A DNA stretch of 6,163 nt, taken from assembly GCA_003497555.1 (NCBI GenBank), contig DNNS01000437.1, forward strand, positions 7,402 through 13,564, written 5' to 3'. The notes beneath the pieces were generated by a model. That model saw only the letters and a list, made by a program, of their open reading frames with translations. It did no database searches and had not been told where the DNA came from. This stretch comes from Spirochaetia bacterium (GTDB lineage Bacteria > Spirochaetota > UBA12135). The first letter of the stretch is position 1. Every line of letters begins with the position of its first letter. Shown here piece by piece: positions 1 to 6,163 of the stretch. A program made the translations under genes and the position numbers.

Positions 1-383
1 CAGCGGTCATCTGCCATTTTATTTAAAACCATCGAGTTCCACCAGGCGATGGGGGTTATGACGAAGTAAATACCCGCTGCCCGGCACTTTGCGATCAAAT
101 AGTCCGTCAGCTCAAGATGCTCATTATCGAGCAGGCGGCCGTCCCGATCCGATATCTCCCTGTCGAAAAGATGCACCCGGATTACATCAATACTCATCCT
201 GATGAAGTGCTCGAAATCCCTGTCAATAATTTTTTTCGGATCAAGCCCTAGTTCTTTAAGATTAATATAATTGTTGGAATGCGCTGGATAGTAATTGATT
301 CCCCAAAGACATACTTCATTTCCATCCTCGTAACAGAGAACCCCATTATTGACATTCATGAATTGAAAACTACCAGGAGGCAT
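1..383 (-). CDS. N-terminal part of a clan GH-A (GH5-like) glycoside hydrolase, cut by the window edge
   Basis: This reading frame opens with ATG at 383 and stays open for 127 codons to the window edge, so the C-terminal part, including the catalytic glutamates, is not visible. The visible part looks like the start of a (beta/alpha)8 barrel. Residues 25-33 (CLWGINYYP) form the typical first strand, after a short beta segment (NGVLCYEDGNEV). Residues 65-77 (IDVIRVHLFDREI) form a second strand with the Arg that clan GH-A enzymes often have. Residues 104-115 (GIYFVITPIAWW) form a third strand with aromatics that would line a sugar-binding cleft. The start is supported by an AAAGGAA ribosome site just upstream; Met9 is a weaker alternative. 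No signal peptide is seen, so a cytosolic enzyme is inferred. It begins 18 nt after the iron-sulfur gene and is probably cotranscribed. Family (GH5, or a GH2/GH42-type barrel) and substrate cannot be settled from this part. Confidence 0.75.
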   Translation of the reverse strand, partial: MPPGSFQFMNVNNGVLCYEDGNEVCLWGINYYPAHSNNYINLKELGLDPKKIIDRDFEHFIRMSIDVIRVHLFDREISDRDGRLLDNEHLELTDYLIAKCRAAGIYFVITPIAWWNSMVLNKMADDR

Positions 384-387
384 ATTG

Positions 388-394
388 TTCCTTT
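388..394 (-). promoter_or_regulatory. Ribosome binding site for the GH5-like gene
   Basis: AAAGGAA on the minus strand lies 4 nt before the ATG at 383, inside the 18-nt spacer after the TAA of the iron-sulfur gene. It favours the ATG at 383 over the in-frame Met9 codon at 359. Confidence 0.5.
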
Positions 395-401
395 ATCTGC
401 T

Positions 402-2747
402 TTATTTCGCCGGGCAATCCTGGCTGCATTTTTCAACTATTGTATCAATTTGACAGGGATATAAATAACCCAGACGCTGAAGAGGATCCTTGGCTGCAAG
501 CGCTTTTTTTACTGCTTCTATAGTAAGTGGTTCGATTAACTTTGTATCAGGAGTTTTCCAGCCGATTGTACCAGGACCTTCCTCCATACACATTCCCAAA
601 GAACGCGCCCACTGACACTTATCCTCGTTACGGGGAAATGTCTTTGCTCCGCCGGGAAGAATTTCACTACCGCTGTTGTCAAGCGCCTTCATGGGGCAGG
701 CATCAGCGCATCTGCCGCAGGAAAGACAGATCTTACCCGAGAAGAATGGAGCTGTTTCTGAAATATCCGCAGTTGTTGCAACAAAAACAAATTTATGATG
801 AGGTCCGAATCCAGGGGAAAGGAGGAGACCACTCATACCTATTTCTCCCAATCCTGCGGCTGCAGCCAAGGGAGCATTGGCTCTGGGATCCGGATGCCCT
901 AGTTTTGTCCAAGAGAATTCCCAGTACGGAGCGAGTGTCCTGAACGAAGTTGTTGAAAGGTCGGCAAATGGTAATGCATCATGACCTTTTTCATAAAGCC
1001 AGCCGGATAAGTCATGTGCTGCCCATAGTAATTCGCGCAATGTTTGATATTGAAGATAACTGTAGGAAGTAGCGCACTCGGCTTTTTGACGGTTGGCAAG
1101 TTCCGCAATATGCATAGGAATAGCCATTTGCAGAACAATTAATGAGTTTGCACCCGGGAGGAGTTTACTCACATCAGCTAATCCCTTTCCCTTTGGTAGT
1201 TTATTGATCTTAATAACAGCTATACGATCAACATGCTCAAGAAATGGCAAGGAAGCGATTTTGCATTCTTTCATATCCGTAAATAGATTAATATCCTCAG
1301 AAACATACCGCAAAGGAACTTCGCAAATCACCGAGCATGAAATCATGCCAGGTTCTATAATTGGTGCATTTTTTTGGTTTTGTGCACCTGCTGTCATTGA
1401 TTGCTGTTCTCTTTGTACACCGGATGCCTTGTCTGCAGCCGGTTTGTAGCGTTCTTCACGCGATAGAGAATTCTCTTCAAATCCATCCATATCGCATTCC
1501 TTAATCATCGATTTCTGTTCACTGGAAGCAAATGCCGTTTCTCCGAGCGACATCCAGTCCTGCATTGCTTCCCAGCCGAGACCGTCGATCAGGGCTGCTG
1601 ACTCATAGGCACAAATGGAAAGACGCACTTTGCCTGCAGCTCGGATATAAATTGAGCAATCAATGGATAGATTGCTTCCGACAGGGAATGAAGGAATTTT
1701 TCTGCCGAATGATACAACCCAGGTAAAATTTTTACGCATCTCATGCAGAGGGTATCCTTGAGACAGGCGCATACATGAATCAGGGAAACTGGATAACGGG
1801 CGTATATTAAAATTATCAGCTCCATTTTGTCTGCCTATTTCCCGAAGCATACCAACGAGTTCATCTATATTAATTTCCTTTTTTAGTTTTTCTCTAAGTG
1901 GGGCTGCAGAATAGGTTTTTTCCCATTTTCTGATTGGCTTAGACATGCAGAACCGTAAACAATTACCGAATTCACCGCCCAAACGCAACACATCTGCCCC
2001 GGCTGCCTTATAAAGCTCCTCCTCTCCTTTAACATCCCAACTCGCAAGCTTATCCATATCAAAAGCGAATTGTTCGCCCCAGAGGCAGCGCCATCTGTTT
2101 AGTTTTGCATATTCCCAGACCATCCCATCGATCTCTACCCGGTCAAAGCCGGGAAAAAGTAAATGCTGTTCTTCATAATTTTTACCCGGGCAATGGGAAG
2201 AACACATTCCACAACGATCACAGAGTTTATCGCCAGTATAAAGTTGATCCGAATCAAGATCTGCAGTAGTAATAACAGAAATCAGTCTTTGTCGTGGGCC
2301 ATAGTTTCTGGAGAGAAAAAGGTTGTTCCATCCGAACTCGCCCAATCCGGCAGCAACAGCCGCATGCCTGTGAGAGAAACTGGCAGTATTGGTAGATGTT
2401 ATTGATTTGTAAGGACGATGCCTCCAGAAACCTGTACATGGGTACGGTATTGCCTTTTCTCCCAGATTATCAATGTATCTGGCAAGACGGCGACTCATGG
2501 TATCAAGTTTCGGGATCATACCGATCTGAAAGGGTCCGGCATAATTACTTCCAGGAAGCCCTCCCCATTCTACCGATGCATCAGGATGATGAATGCCCAT
2601 TACCACTACTGATTTTGCCCCAGGCAAATGAGCCTGGGGCTGCAGCATTTCCGGAGCTTTTTCCCACCTATCTACCGGAGCAATGCCAACCAGGTCAGCT
2701 CCCATTTCCCAGGCTTTTTGTTTTATTTGTTCAGTTGCTTTCTTCAT
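402..2747 (-). CDS. Tandem RdhA/QueG-like iron-sulfur protein (two fused modules)
   Basis: Complete 781-residue protein. The ATG at 2747 is preceded by a strong Shine-Dalgarno sequence. Module 1 (about 1-285) has LPGAKSVVVMGIHHP (41-55), AGLGEFGWNNLFLSRNYGP (133-151) and the cluster motif C176xxC179xxC182xxxC186P, followed by RC221LW and C263xxxC267. Module 2 (about 468-781) repeats the order: LPGANSLIVLQMAIP, AGLGEIGMSGLLLSPGFGP (631-649), C674xxC677xxC680xxxC684P, KC711QW and C774xxxC778P. The AGLGExG...GP block followed by a ferredoxin-type motif is the hallmark of the corrinoid-dependent reductive dehalogenase/epoxyqueuosine reductase family, so two [4Fe-4S] clusters per module and possibly a cobamide are inferred. 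At about 780 residues it is roughly twice the size of QueG. There is no Tat signal, unlike respiratory RdhA, so it is probably cytosolic. Residues 290-405 may be a decayed third module, followed by a polar linker to about 467. Queuosine synthesis is unlikely given the divergence and the sulfatase/glycosidase context. Substrate unknown. Confidence 0.85.
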   Translation of the reverse strand: MKKATEQIKQKAWEMGADLVGIAPVDRWEKAPEMLQPQAHLPGAKSVVVMGIHHPDASVEWGGLPGSNYAGPFQIGMIPKLDTMSRRLARYIDNLGEKAIPYPCTGFWRHRPYKSITSTNTASFSHRHAAVAAGLGEFGWNNLFLSRNYGPRQRLISVITTADLDSDQLYTGDKLCDRCGMCSSHCPGKNYEEQHLLFPGFDRVEIDGMVWEYAKLNRWRCLWGEQFAFDMDKLASWDVKGEEELYKAAGADVLRLGGEFGNCLRFCMSKPIRKWEKTYSAAPLREKLKKEINIDELVGMLREIGRQNGADNFNIRPLSSFPDSCMRLSQGYPLHEMRKNFTWVVSFGRKIPSFPVGSNLSIDCSIYIRAAGKVRLSICAYESAALIDGLGWEAMQDWMSLGETAFASSEQKSMIKECDMDGFEENSLSREERYKPAADKASGVQREQQSMTAGAQNQKNAPIIEPGMISCSVICEVPLRYVSEDINLFTDMKECKIASLPFLEHVDRIAVIKINKLPKGKGLADVSKLLPGANSLIVLQMAIPMHIAELANRQKAECATSYSYLQYQTLRELLWAAHDLSGWLYEKGHDALPFADLSTTSFRTLAPYWEFSWTKLGHPDPRANAPLAAAAGLGEIGMSGLLLSPGFGPHHKFVFVATTADISETAPFFSGKICLSCGRCADACPMKALDNSGSEILPGGAKTFPRNEDKCQWARSLGMCMEEGPGTIGWKTPDTKLIEPLTIEAVKKALAAKDPLQRLGYLYPCQIDTIVEKCSQDCPAK
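2617..2640. repeat. Perfect 9-bp GC-rich inverted repeat inside the iron-sulfur gene
   Basis: GCCCCAGGC at 2617-2625 and GCCTGGGGC at 2632-2640 are exact inverted copies around a 6-nt loop. In the mRNA this would be a stable hairpin about 107 nt after the start codon, covering the codons for residues 36-44, just before and into the conserved LPGAKS motif. It is followed by AAAA on the coding strand and not by a T-run, so it does not look like an intrinsic terminator. Part of it may simply reflect codon choice for conserved residues. Confidence 0.5.
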
Positions 2748-2751
2748 AGGT

Positions 2752-2758
2752 TCCTCTT
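2752..2758 (-). promoter_or_regulatory. Ribosome binding site of the iron-sulfur gene, overlapping the sulfatase stop
   Basis: AAGAGGA lies 4 nt before the ATG at 2747 and shares its first two bases with the TAA stop of the sulfatase (2759-2757). Ribosomes ending the sulfatase would cover this site, so translation of the two genes is probably coupled. It also fixes the start of the iron-sulfur protein. Confidence 0.6.
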
Positions 2759-4223
2759 AACTTCTTTGGTCGGTTTTATGCGGCACAGTATCGCACGTTT
2801 CCAGATAAAACGTTAACAGCCGTCGTTCAAGCTCCAGTGCTACATTAATATAGTCGCGATCACGAATCAGGTTATGGAGTTCATCTGGATCTTTTTTTAG
2901 ATCATACAATTCATTGTCTTCATAAAGACGCCGAACGTACTTATAATTTTTTGTCCGGCACATTATAGCTTTCGTATGTTCAGGTCCTTCGCTAATCTGC
3001 AATCTGGTTCTTGGGTAATAAAGATCATCAGGACCTCCGTTATCCTCGTGCCCCATACAATGAATCTCGCCATGTAGCCTCCCACCTTCACAGAAAACTG
3101 CATCGCGATGTTCATCAGTTTTTCCGGATACAATCGATAATAATGATCTTCCAAAGTGAGTATAATTAAATTCGATACCGGTTAATGCCTGTACTGTTGC
3201 CGGAAAATCCACAAGCTCTATAAGCGCATTACTGATCCGTGATTTAACTGGTACTTCTGCCGGAGGTTTTATAAGAAAGGGAACATGGGTCAGACAGTCC
3301 TCAAAGGTGTTTTGCGTCTTTTCTACCAATCCGTAATCGCCGGTGAAATCACCATGGTCGGAAAAAAAGAAAATCGCAGTGTCGTTATAACACCCCGTTT
3401 CTTTCAAGGCATCGATAACCATTCCAAACTGATGATCAACGCGAGCGCACATCCCCAGATAGGTTGCCCGGAGCTCAATGAGTCTGTCCGCCTCCCAATT
3501 CTTCAGCCCCTGCGCATCGTACAAGCCTTTAAGAATGCCGGGCTTACCTTTCCAGGTCTCCGGCTGAGGGATTAAAGGTAAAATCGCATCGCGCTTTATC
3601 ATGCTATACCAGGGCTCTTCCACGCCATAGGGAGGATGCGGATAGAGAAGTCCCAGAAAAATGCAGAATGGCCTGACGGATCGGCTGTTTTTAATAAAAT
3701 CAATTGCTTGATACACATTATTCCAGTCAGAGTCGAAATAAATATCTTCATCGCCTTTGTCGAGCCTGCCGGCATAAAAAGAATAAAAATTGTCGGTTCC
3801 CTTTTTTCCCCGCCAGCTTTGATCCGCATGCAATCCGGGGCGGATCTTTCGCGCTGAGGCGGTGCTGTGTATAGTGCAGAATTGTTCTATAGACACCTGG
3901 GGGGGGATAAGGTCATTTCGTCCCGCCCACCACACGAAATAGCCGTTGTCTTTCATGGTCTTCAGCAGTACCGGATCGCTTTCATGCATAAGATAATGCT
4001 GCGTTCTATGTCCCATTACATGCGGATACCAGCCTGTCATGAAGCTGCATCTGCTGGGTACGCACACAGGGTTCTGGCAGAAAGCGTTTCGGAAGGAAAC
4101 GGCCTCGGTCTCTGCCAGCTGGTCCAGATTTGGCGTCACAGCCGCCGGATTACCGAGATGCCCCAGCGCGTCCGCGCGGAACTGGTCTACGTTGAATATC
4201 AGGATGTTAGGTTTTCGGTTCAT
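2757..4223 (-). CDS. Type I sulfatase, Cys-type, without signal peptide
   Basis: Complete 488-residue protein of the alkaline phosphatase/sulfatase superfamily; it hydrolyses a sulfate ester, probably on a sugar. The N-terminal strand NILIFNVDQFRADALG (5-20) places metal-binding Asp13. C54VPSR58 is the CxPSR core of sulfatase signature 1; Cys54 must be oxidised to formylglycine. The second signature region GYFVWWAGRND (94-104) has Arg102 where most family members have Lys. LYPHPPY (193-199) carries the active-site-type His196; SDHGD (288-292) carries metal ligands Asp289 and His290; GLVEK (298-302) carries Lys302. The C-terminus has the usual RTKNYKYVRRLYEDNELYDLKKDPDELHNL pattern, in residues 423-452. 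Length is normal for the family. No signal peptide is present, so a cytosolic role on imported sulfated saccharides is inferred. The ATG at 4223 sits just before the first conserved strand; its likely ribosome site AAAAGG is rather far away (11 nt). Exact substrate and SulfAtlas subfamily are not determined; related choline-sulfatase or phosphonate monoesterase activity is less likely but possible. Confidence 0.93.
   Translation of the reverse strand: MNRKPNILIFNVDQFRADALGHLGNPAAVTPNLDQLAETEAVSFRNAFCQNPVCVPSRCSFMTGWYPHVMGHRTQHYLMHESDPVLLKTMKDNGYFVWWAGRNDLIPPQVSIEQFCTIHSTASARKIRPGLHADQSWRGKKGTDNFYSFYAGRLDKGDEDIYFDSDWNNVYQAIDFIKNSRSVRPFCIFLGLLYPHPPYGVEEPWYSMIKRDAILPLIPQPETWKGKPGILKGLYDAQGLKNWEADRLIELRATYLGMCARVDHQFGMVIDALKETGCYNDTAIFFFSDHGDFTGDYGLVEKTQNTFEDCLTHVPFLIKPPAEVPVKSRISNALIELVDFPATVQALTGIEFNYTHFGRSLLSIVSGKTDEHRDAVFCEGGRLHGEIHCMGHEDNGGPDDLYYPRTRLQISEGPEHTKAIMCRTKNYKYVRRLYEDNELYDLKKDPDELHNLIRDRDYINVALELERRLLTFYLETCDTVPHKTDQRS
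3899..3906. repeat. Eight-base G/C homopolymer inside the sulfatase gene
   Basis: Eight consecutive G on the plus strand (eight C in the coding strand) span the Ile106-Pro107-Pro108-Gln109 codons, shortly after the second sulfatase signature. The reading frame is intact here. A one-base slip would truncate the enzyme after about a fifth of its length. Confidence 0.7.
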
Positions 4224-4309
4224 TCGTTAAAATACCTTTTCTCTGATTATCTATTCGATTTTAAGCATGCCCGGGTTTTTTACTTGATTTAAAATATTCA
4301 TATTCTTTC
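4224..4309 (-). other. 86-nt spacer between the GH2-like gene and the sulfatase, with a possible 16-codon ORF
   Basis: This AT-rich gap is the only sizeable spacer in the window. It holds a short frame at 4301-4251 on the minus strand encoding MNILNQVKNPGMLKIE, whose AGGAAAG ribosome site begins inside the TAG stop of the upstream gene. A weak AAAAGG site (4240-4235) precedes the sulfatase ATG. I see no intrinsic terminator and no convincing -35/-10 pair, so read-through from upstream is the simplest reading. Whether the short frame is translated cannot be told from sequence alone. Confidence 0.35.
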
Positions 4310-6163
4310 CTAATACATTTCAAACCGATAAGGATCATTCAGCATGTAATCCTGTTCCATCGGAAACAGGGGTGTATTGTTGGGGATCTCCCTGGCCATG
4401 ATACGTACCGGGACTTTGGTCAAACCACCATAGCCGATAATGTTATTCACGCGGATGGCGATGGTATTAGCCTTCCCGGCGGGCGTGATCAATTCTTTTG
4501 GTATTGAATAGTTTCGGCAGCATTTTCGGTAATTATACGAACCTTCTTGGGCCATTATGGTCTTGCCGATCATGCGGCCGTTGAACCAGGCGTGATCTTC
4601 GCCGGAGACAGCCTGAATCTGCAGGTATAAATCCATATCCCGGTGTTCCGGCGGGATTTCCACGTTAATTCTATACCACGCATATCCGTTATACGACGTA
4701 CGCGGGGGATTATCGGTTTTGGGATTTTCTTCGGTGATGCCTTGCGTTTCCCAGCTTTTTCCAATAGCAATATCTTTCCAGGAACTGTCGTTAATAGCAC
4801 TGGACATCCAACCGTCAGCTTCGCCGCGGTTATCCGGATCGGTTTTAAATTTCCAGGTACGCATAGATAGCTCGAGAGGATTCGTGCTTAAAGGCAAATC
4901 CCAGTTAAGGCGGACTTTATTCGAAGTAAGGAAATTCGACCAGAAACGAACTGCTTTGACGAAGCTTCTTTCGCCCTTGTGCTGTTCGGGATTGATCTGA
5001 CAGATAATGACTTTTCCTTTTTCCATATTGATAACAGCAATTAAACCGTTAAAATAAATCTTTCCCGTACCGGGTGTTTTTGTAATTATAGGAATTTCCG
5101 TCCGGTAGAATTTAAAAAACAGGTCTTCGGAAGTAATGCCTAAGAACGAGCCGATATTTTTTTCTTCATCTGAAACTATCGCCTTGTAAAATGATTTAAA
5201 GCGGTCCGGGAATTGAAATTTTGACAGCCTGATTTCCGGATCTATCCATGCAAGGTCCTCATTTTCATCAGGCCATAAAACAAGCATTGTTTTACCTTCT
5301 TTTTTTACCTGGGTCTCAAGCCACTGTTTCTTTATCTGGGTATTTTCCTTCGATGCATCGACAATCAACAACTTTGCCTTCTCTTTATCCGGCGTTATCT
5401 CCGGTTGGAAACGGCTTAGAATTTTACGATTTTTGTCTGAACACAAACAGGCAATGGAACCATAATCGATTGGAGTAAATGAACTCATGTATTTGACTAT
5501 ATTGAGCAGAATTTCATTTGCGGCCGGCTCCGGTAAAGTACGTCCGCAAATGTCGAGCTGACTGACAAGTAGAAGACCCTTTCCGTGATGAAATTCCATC
5601 AGAGATGCCCATTCCTGATCAAACCCTCCGGCAAGAATGGTACGCACATTTCCATGCTGAGGCCTTCGTATGGGAAGAGTAGAAACAATACCTTCCGATC
5701 CCCATGTTCCATAATTTTGGAACTGCAGATGGGGCATATATTCCGATGCGGTTTCAGGTTCTGAATAAGCAGTTGTAAGCGAAGCACATCCGTGCCAATT
5801 ACGGAAATTTTTATTCATAAGTCCACTCAGAATGGGATGATAAGGCATTTTAATAAATTGATCGCGCAGTCTGATTTCCTGCTGCCACGGTCCGAAAACA
5901 GAACTCTGATTCTGCTCCAAAATCAGTACACGCAGACCGCCTGATATTTTTTTTGATAAAGAAGCTGCTGGATGATTTTTTAAAAAATCGGAAAGTGAAT
6001 TCCTTCCTATAACAATTATTCCGGAATCAGGCAGCTCTTTGGAGTTGTTAACATCCTGTGCTTTAATACCGAGTAATTTCAATATCCCTTTCGTTGTGCC
6101 TTCTATGTCATAACAATTAAGCGCTATTTCCAGACTGCTTGATAATCGGGGATAGAACTCCAT
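4310..6163 (-). CDS. C-terminal part of a large GH2-like glycosidase or accessory protein, probably cut at its 5' end
   Basis: 617 residues are visible, ending in TAG at 4312-4310. The first codon in the window happens to be ATG, but the chain opens in the middle of what looks like a domain (PRLSSSLEIALNCYD), so the real start, and probably a catalytic barrel, likely lie beyond the edge. Residues about 20-228 look like a Rossmann/glutamine-amidotransferase-like accessory domain, as found after the barrel in GH42- and GH2-like enzymes, ending in HGKGLLLVSQLDICGR (193-208) and EPAANEILLNIVKYM. Residues about 231-415 look like a second, more divergent copy (LLIVDAS; GKVIICQINPEQ). Residues about 435-590 form a galactose-binding-like beta-sandwich of the GH2 sugar-binding type: WKFKTDPDNRGEADGW, YNGYAWYRINVEIP, HAWFNGRMIG and NTIAIRVNNIIGYGG. 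No catalytic residues can be assigned in this part. It probably binds or cleaves the glycan that the downstream sulfatase desulfates. Confidence 0.75.
   Translation of the reverse strand: MEFYPRLSSSLEIALNCYDIEGTTKGILKLLGIKAQDVNNSKELPDSGIIVIGRNSLSDFLKNHPAASLSKKISGGLRVLILEQNQSSVFGPWQQEIRLRDQFIKMPYHPILSGLMNKNFRNWHGCASLTTAYSEPETASEYMPHLQFQNYGTWGSEGIVSTLPIRRPQHGNVRTILAGGFDQEWASLMEFHHGKGLLLVSQLDICGRTLPEPAANEILLNIVKYMSSFTPIDYGSIACLCSDKNRKILSRFQPEITPDKEKAKLLIVDASKENTQIKKQWLETQVKKEGKTMLVLWPDENEDLAWIDPEIRLSKFQFPDRFKSFYKAIVSDEEKNIGSFLGITSEDLFFKFYRTEIPIITKTPGTGKIYFNGLIAVINMEKGKVIICQINPEQHKGERSFVKAVRFWSNFLTSNKVRLNWDLPLSTNPLELSMRTWKFKTDPDNRGEADGWMSSAINDSSWKDIAIGKSWETQGITEENPKTDNPPRTSYNGYAWYRINVEIPPEHRDMDLYLQIQAVSGEDHAWFNGRMIGKTIMAQEGSYNYRKCCRNYSIPKELITPAGKANTIAIRVNNIIGYGGLTKVPVRIMAREIPNNTPLFPMEQDYMLNDPYRFEMY
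5947..5954. repeat. Eight-base A/T homopolymer inside the GH2-like gene
   Basis: Eight T on the plus strand (eight A in the coding strand) encode the SKKI stretch at about residues 70-73 of the visible part. The frame is intact. Such runs are possible slippage sites but are also common by chance in AT-rich Lys codons. Confidence 0.5.

Noticed and set aside
527..943. Plus-strand open frame of 138 codons
   Set aside because: It lies wholly opposite the well-supported iron-sulfur gene, mirrors its Cys-rich region, and its predicted protein shows no recognisable domain.
402..2747. Assignment as QueG (epoxyqueuosine reductase)
   Set aside because: The double length, the sulfatase/glycosidase neighbours, the lack of a clear catalytic Asp in module 1 and the RdhA-like AGLGExG...GP block argue against a housekeeping tRNA-modification role.
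3867..4292. Plus-strand open frame of 141 codons
   Set aside because: It is antisense to the conserved N-terminus of the sulfatase, which has the active-site motifs; the translated protein has no family features.
4224..4309. Promoter in the 86-nt spacer (GATAAT-like -10 box)
   Set aside because: No plausible -35 box lies at the right distance, and AT-rich spacers give such boxes by chance.
6161..6163. ATG at the very edge as the true start of the GH2-like gene
   Set aside because: No upstream ribosome site can be seen and the sequence begins as if within a domain, so it is treated as probably internal; it cannot be excluded.

Overview
The window is a compact gene cluster read entirely from the minus strand. 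In transcription order it holds: the 3' part of a large carbohydrate-active protein (6163-4310), a complete cytosolic-type sulfatase (4223-2757), a complete 781-residue iron-sulfur protein related to reductive dehalogenases and epoxyqueuosine reductase (2747-402), and the first 127 residues of a clan GH-A (GH5-like) glycoside hydrolase that runs off the low-coordinate end (383-1). Spacers are 86, 9 and 18 nt. The tight spacing, the shared strand and a Shine-Dalgarno sequence that overlaps the sulfatase stop codon suggest a single operon. I see no plus-strand gene, RNA gene, CRISPR array or mobile element.

The cluster looks like part of a locus for breaking down a sulfated glycan. The sulfatase has the Cys-type active site (CVPSR) that must be converted to formylglycine. 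The first and last genes look like glycosidase components. None of the three visible N-termini has a signal peptide, so the steps encoded here probably act on imported oligosaccharides in the cytosol. The unexpected member is the iron-sulfur protein. It carries two full RdhA/QueG-like modules in one chain, plus a possible third, decayed module between them, and sits between the sulfatase and a glycosidase. No known sulfated-sugar pathway that I can name needs such an enzyme, so this is the most interesting part of the window.

The host cannot be named securely. Base composition is moderate by eye. Oxygen-sensitive iron-sulfur chemistry and a Cys-type sulfatase suggest an anaerobic or facultative bacterium. 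Sulfatase and glycosidase clusters with GH2-like accessory domains are common in the PVC group (Lentisphaerota, Kiritimatiellota, Planctomycetota), but Bacillota or other groups are not excluded. That placement is inference from gene content only.
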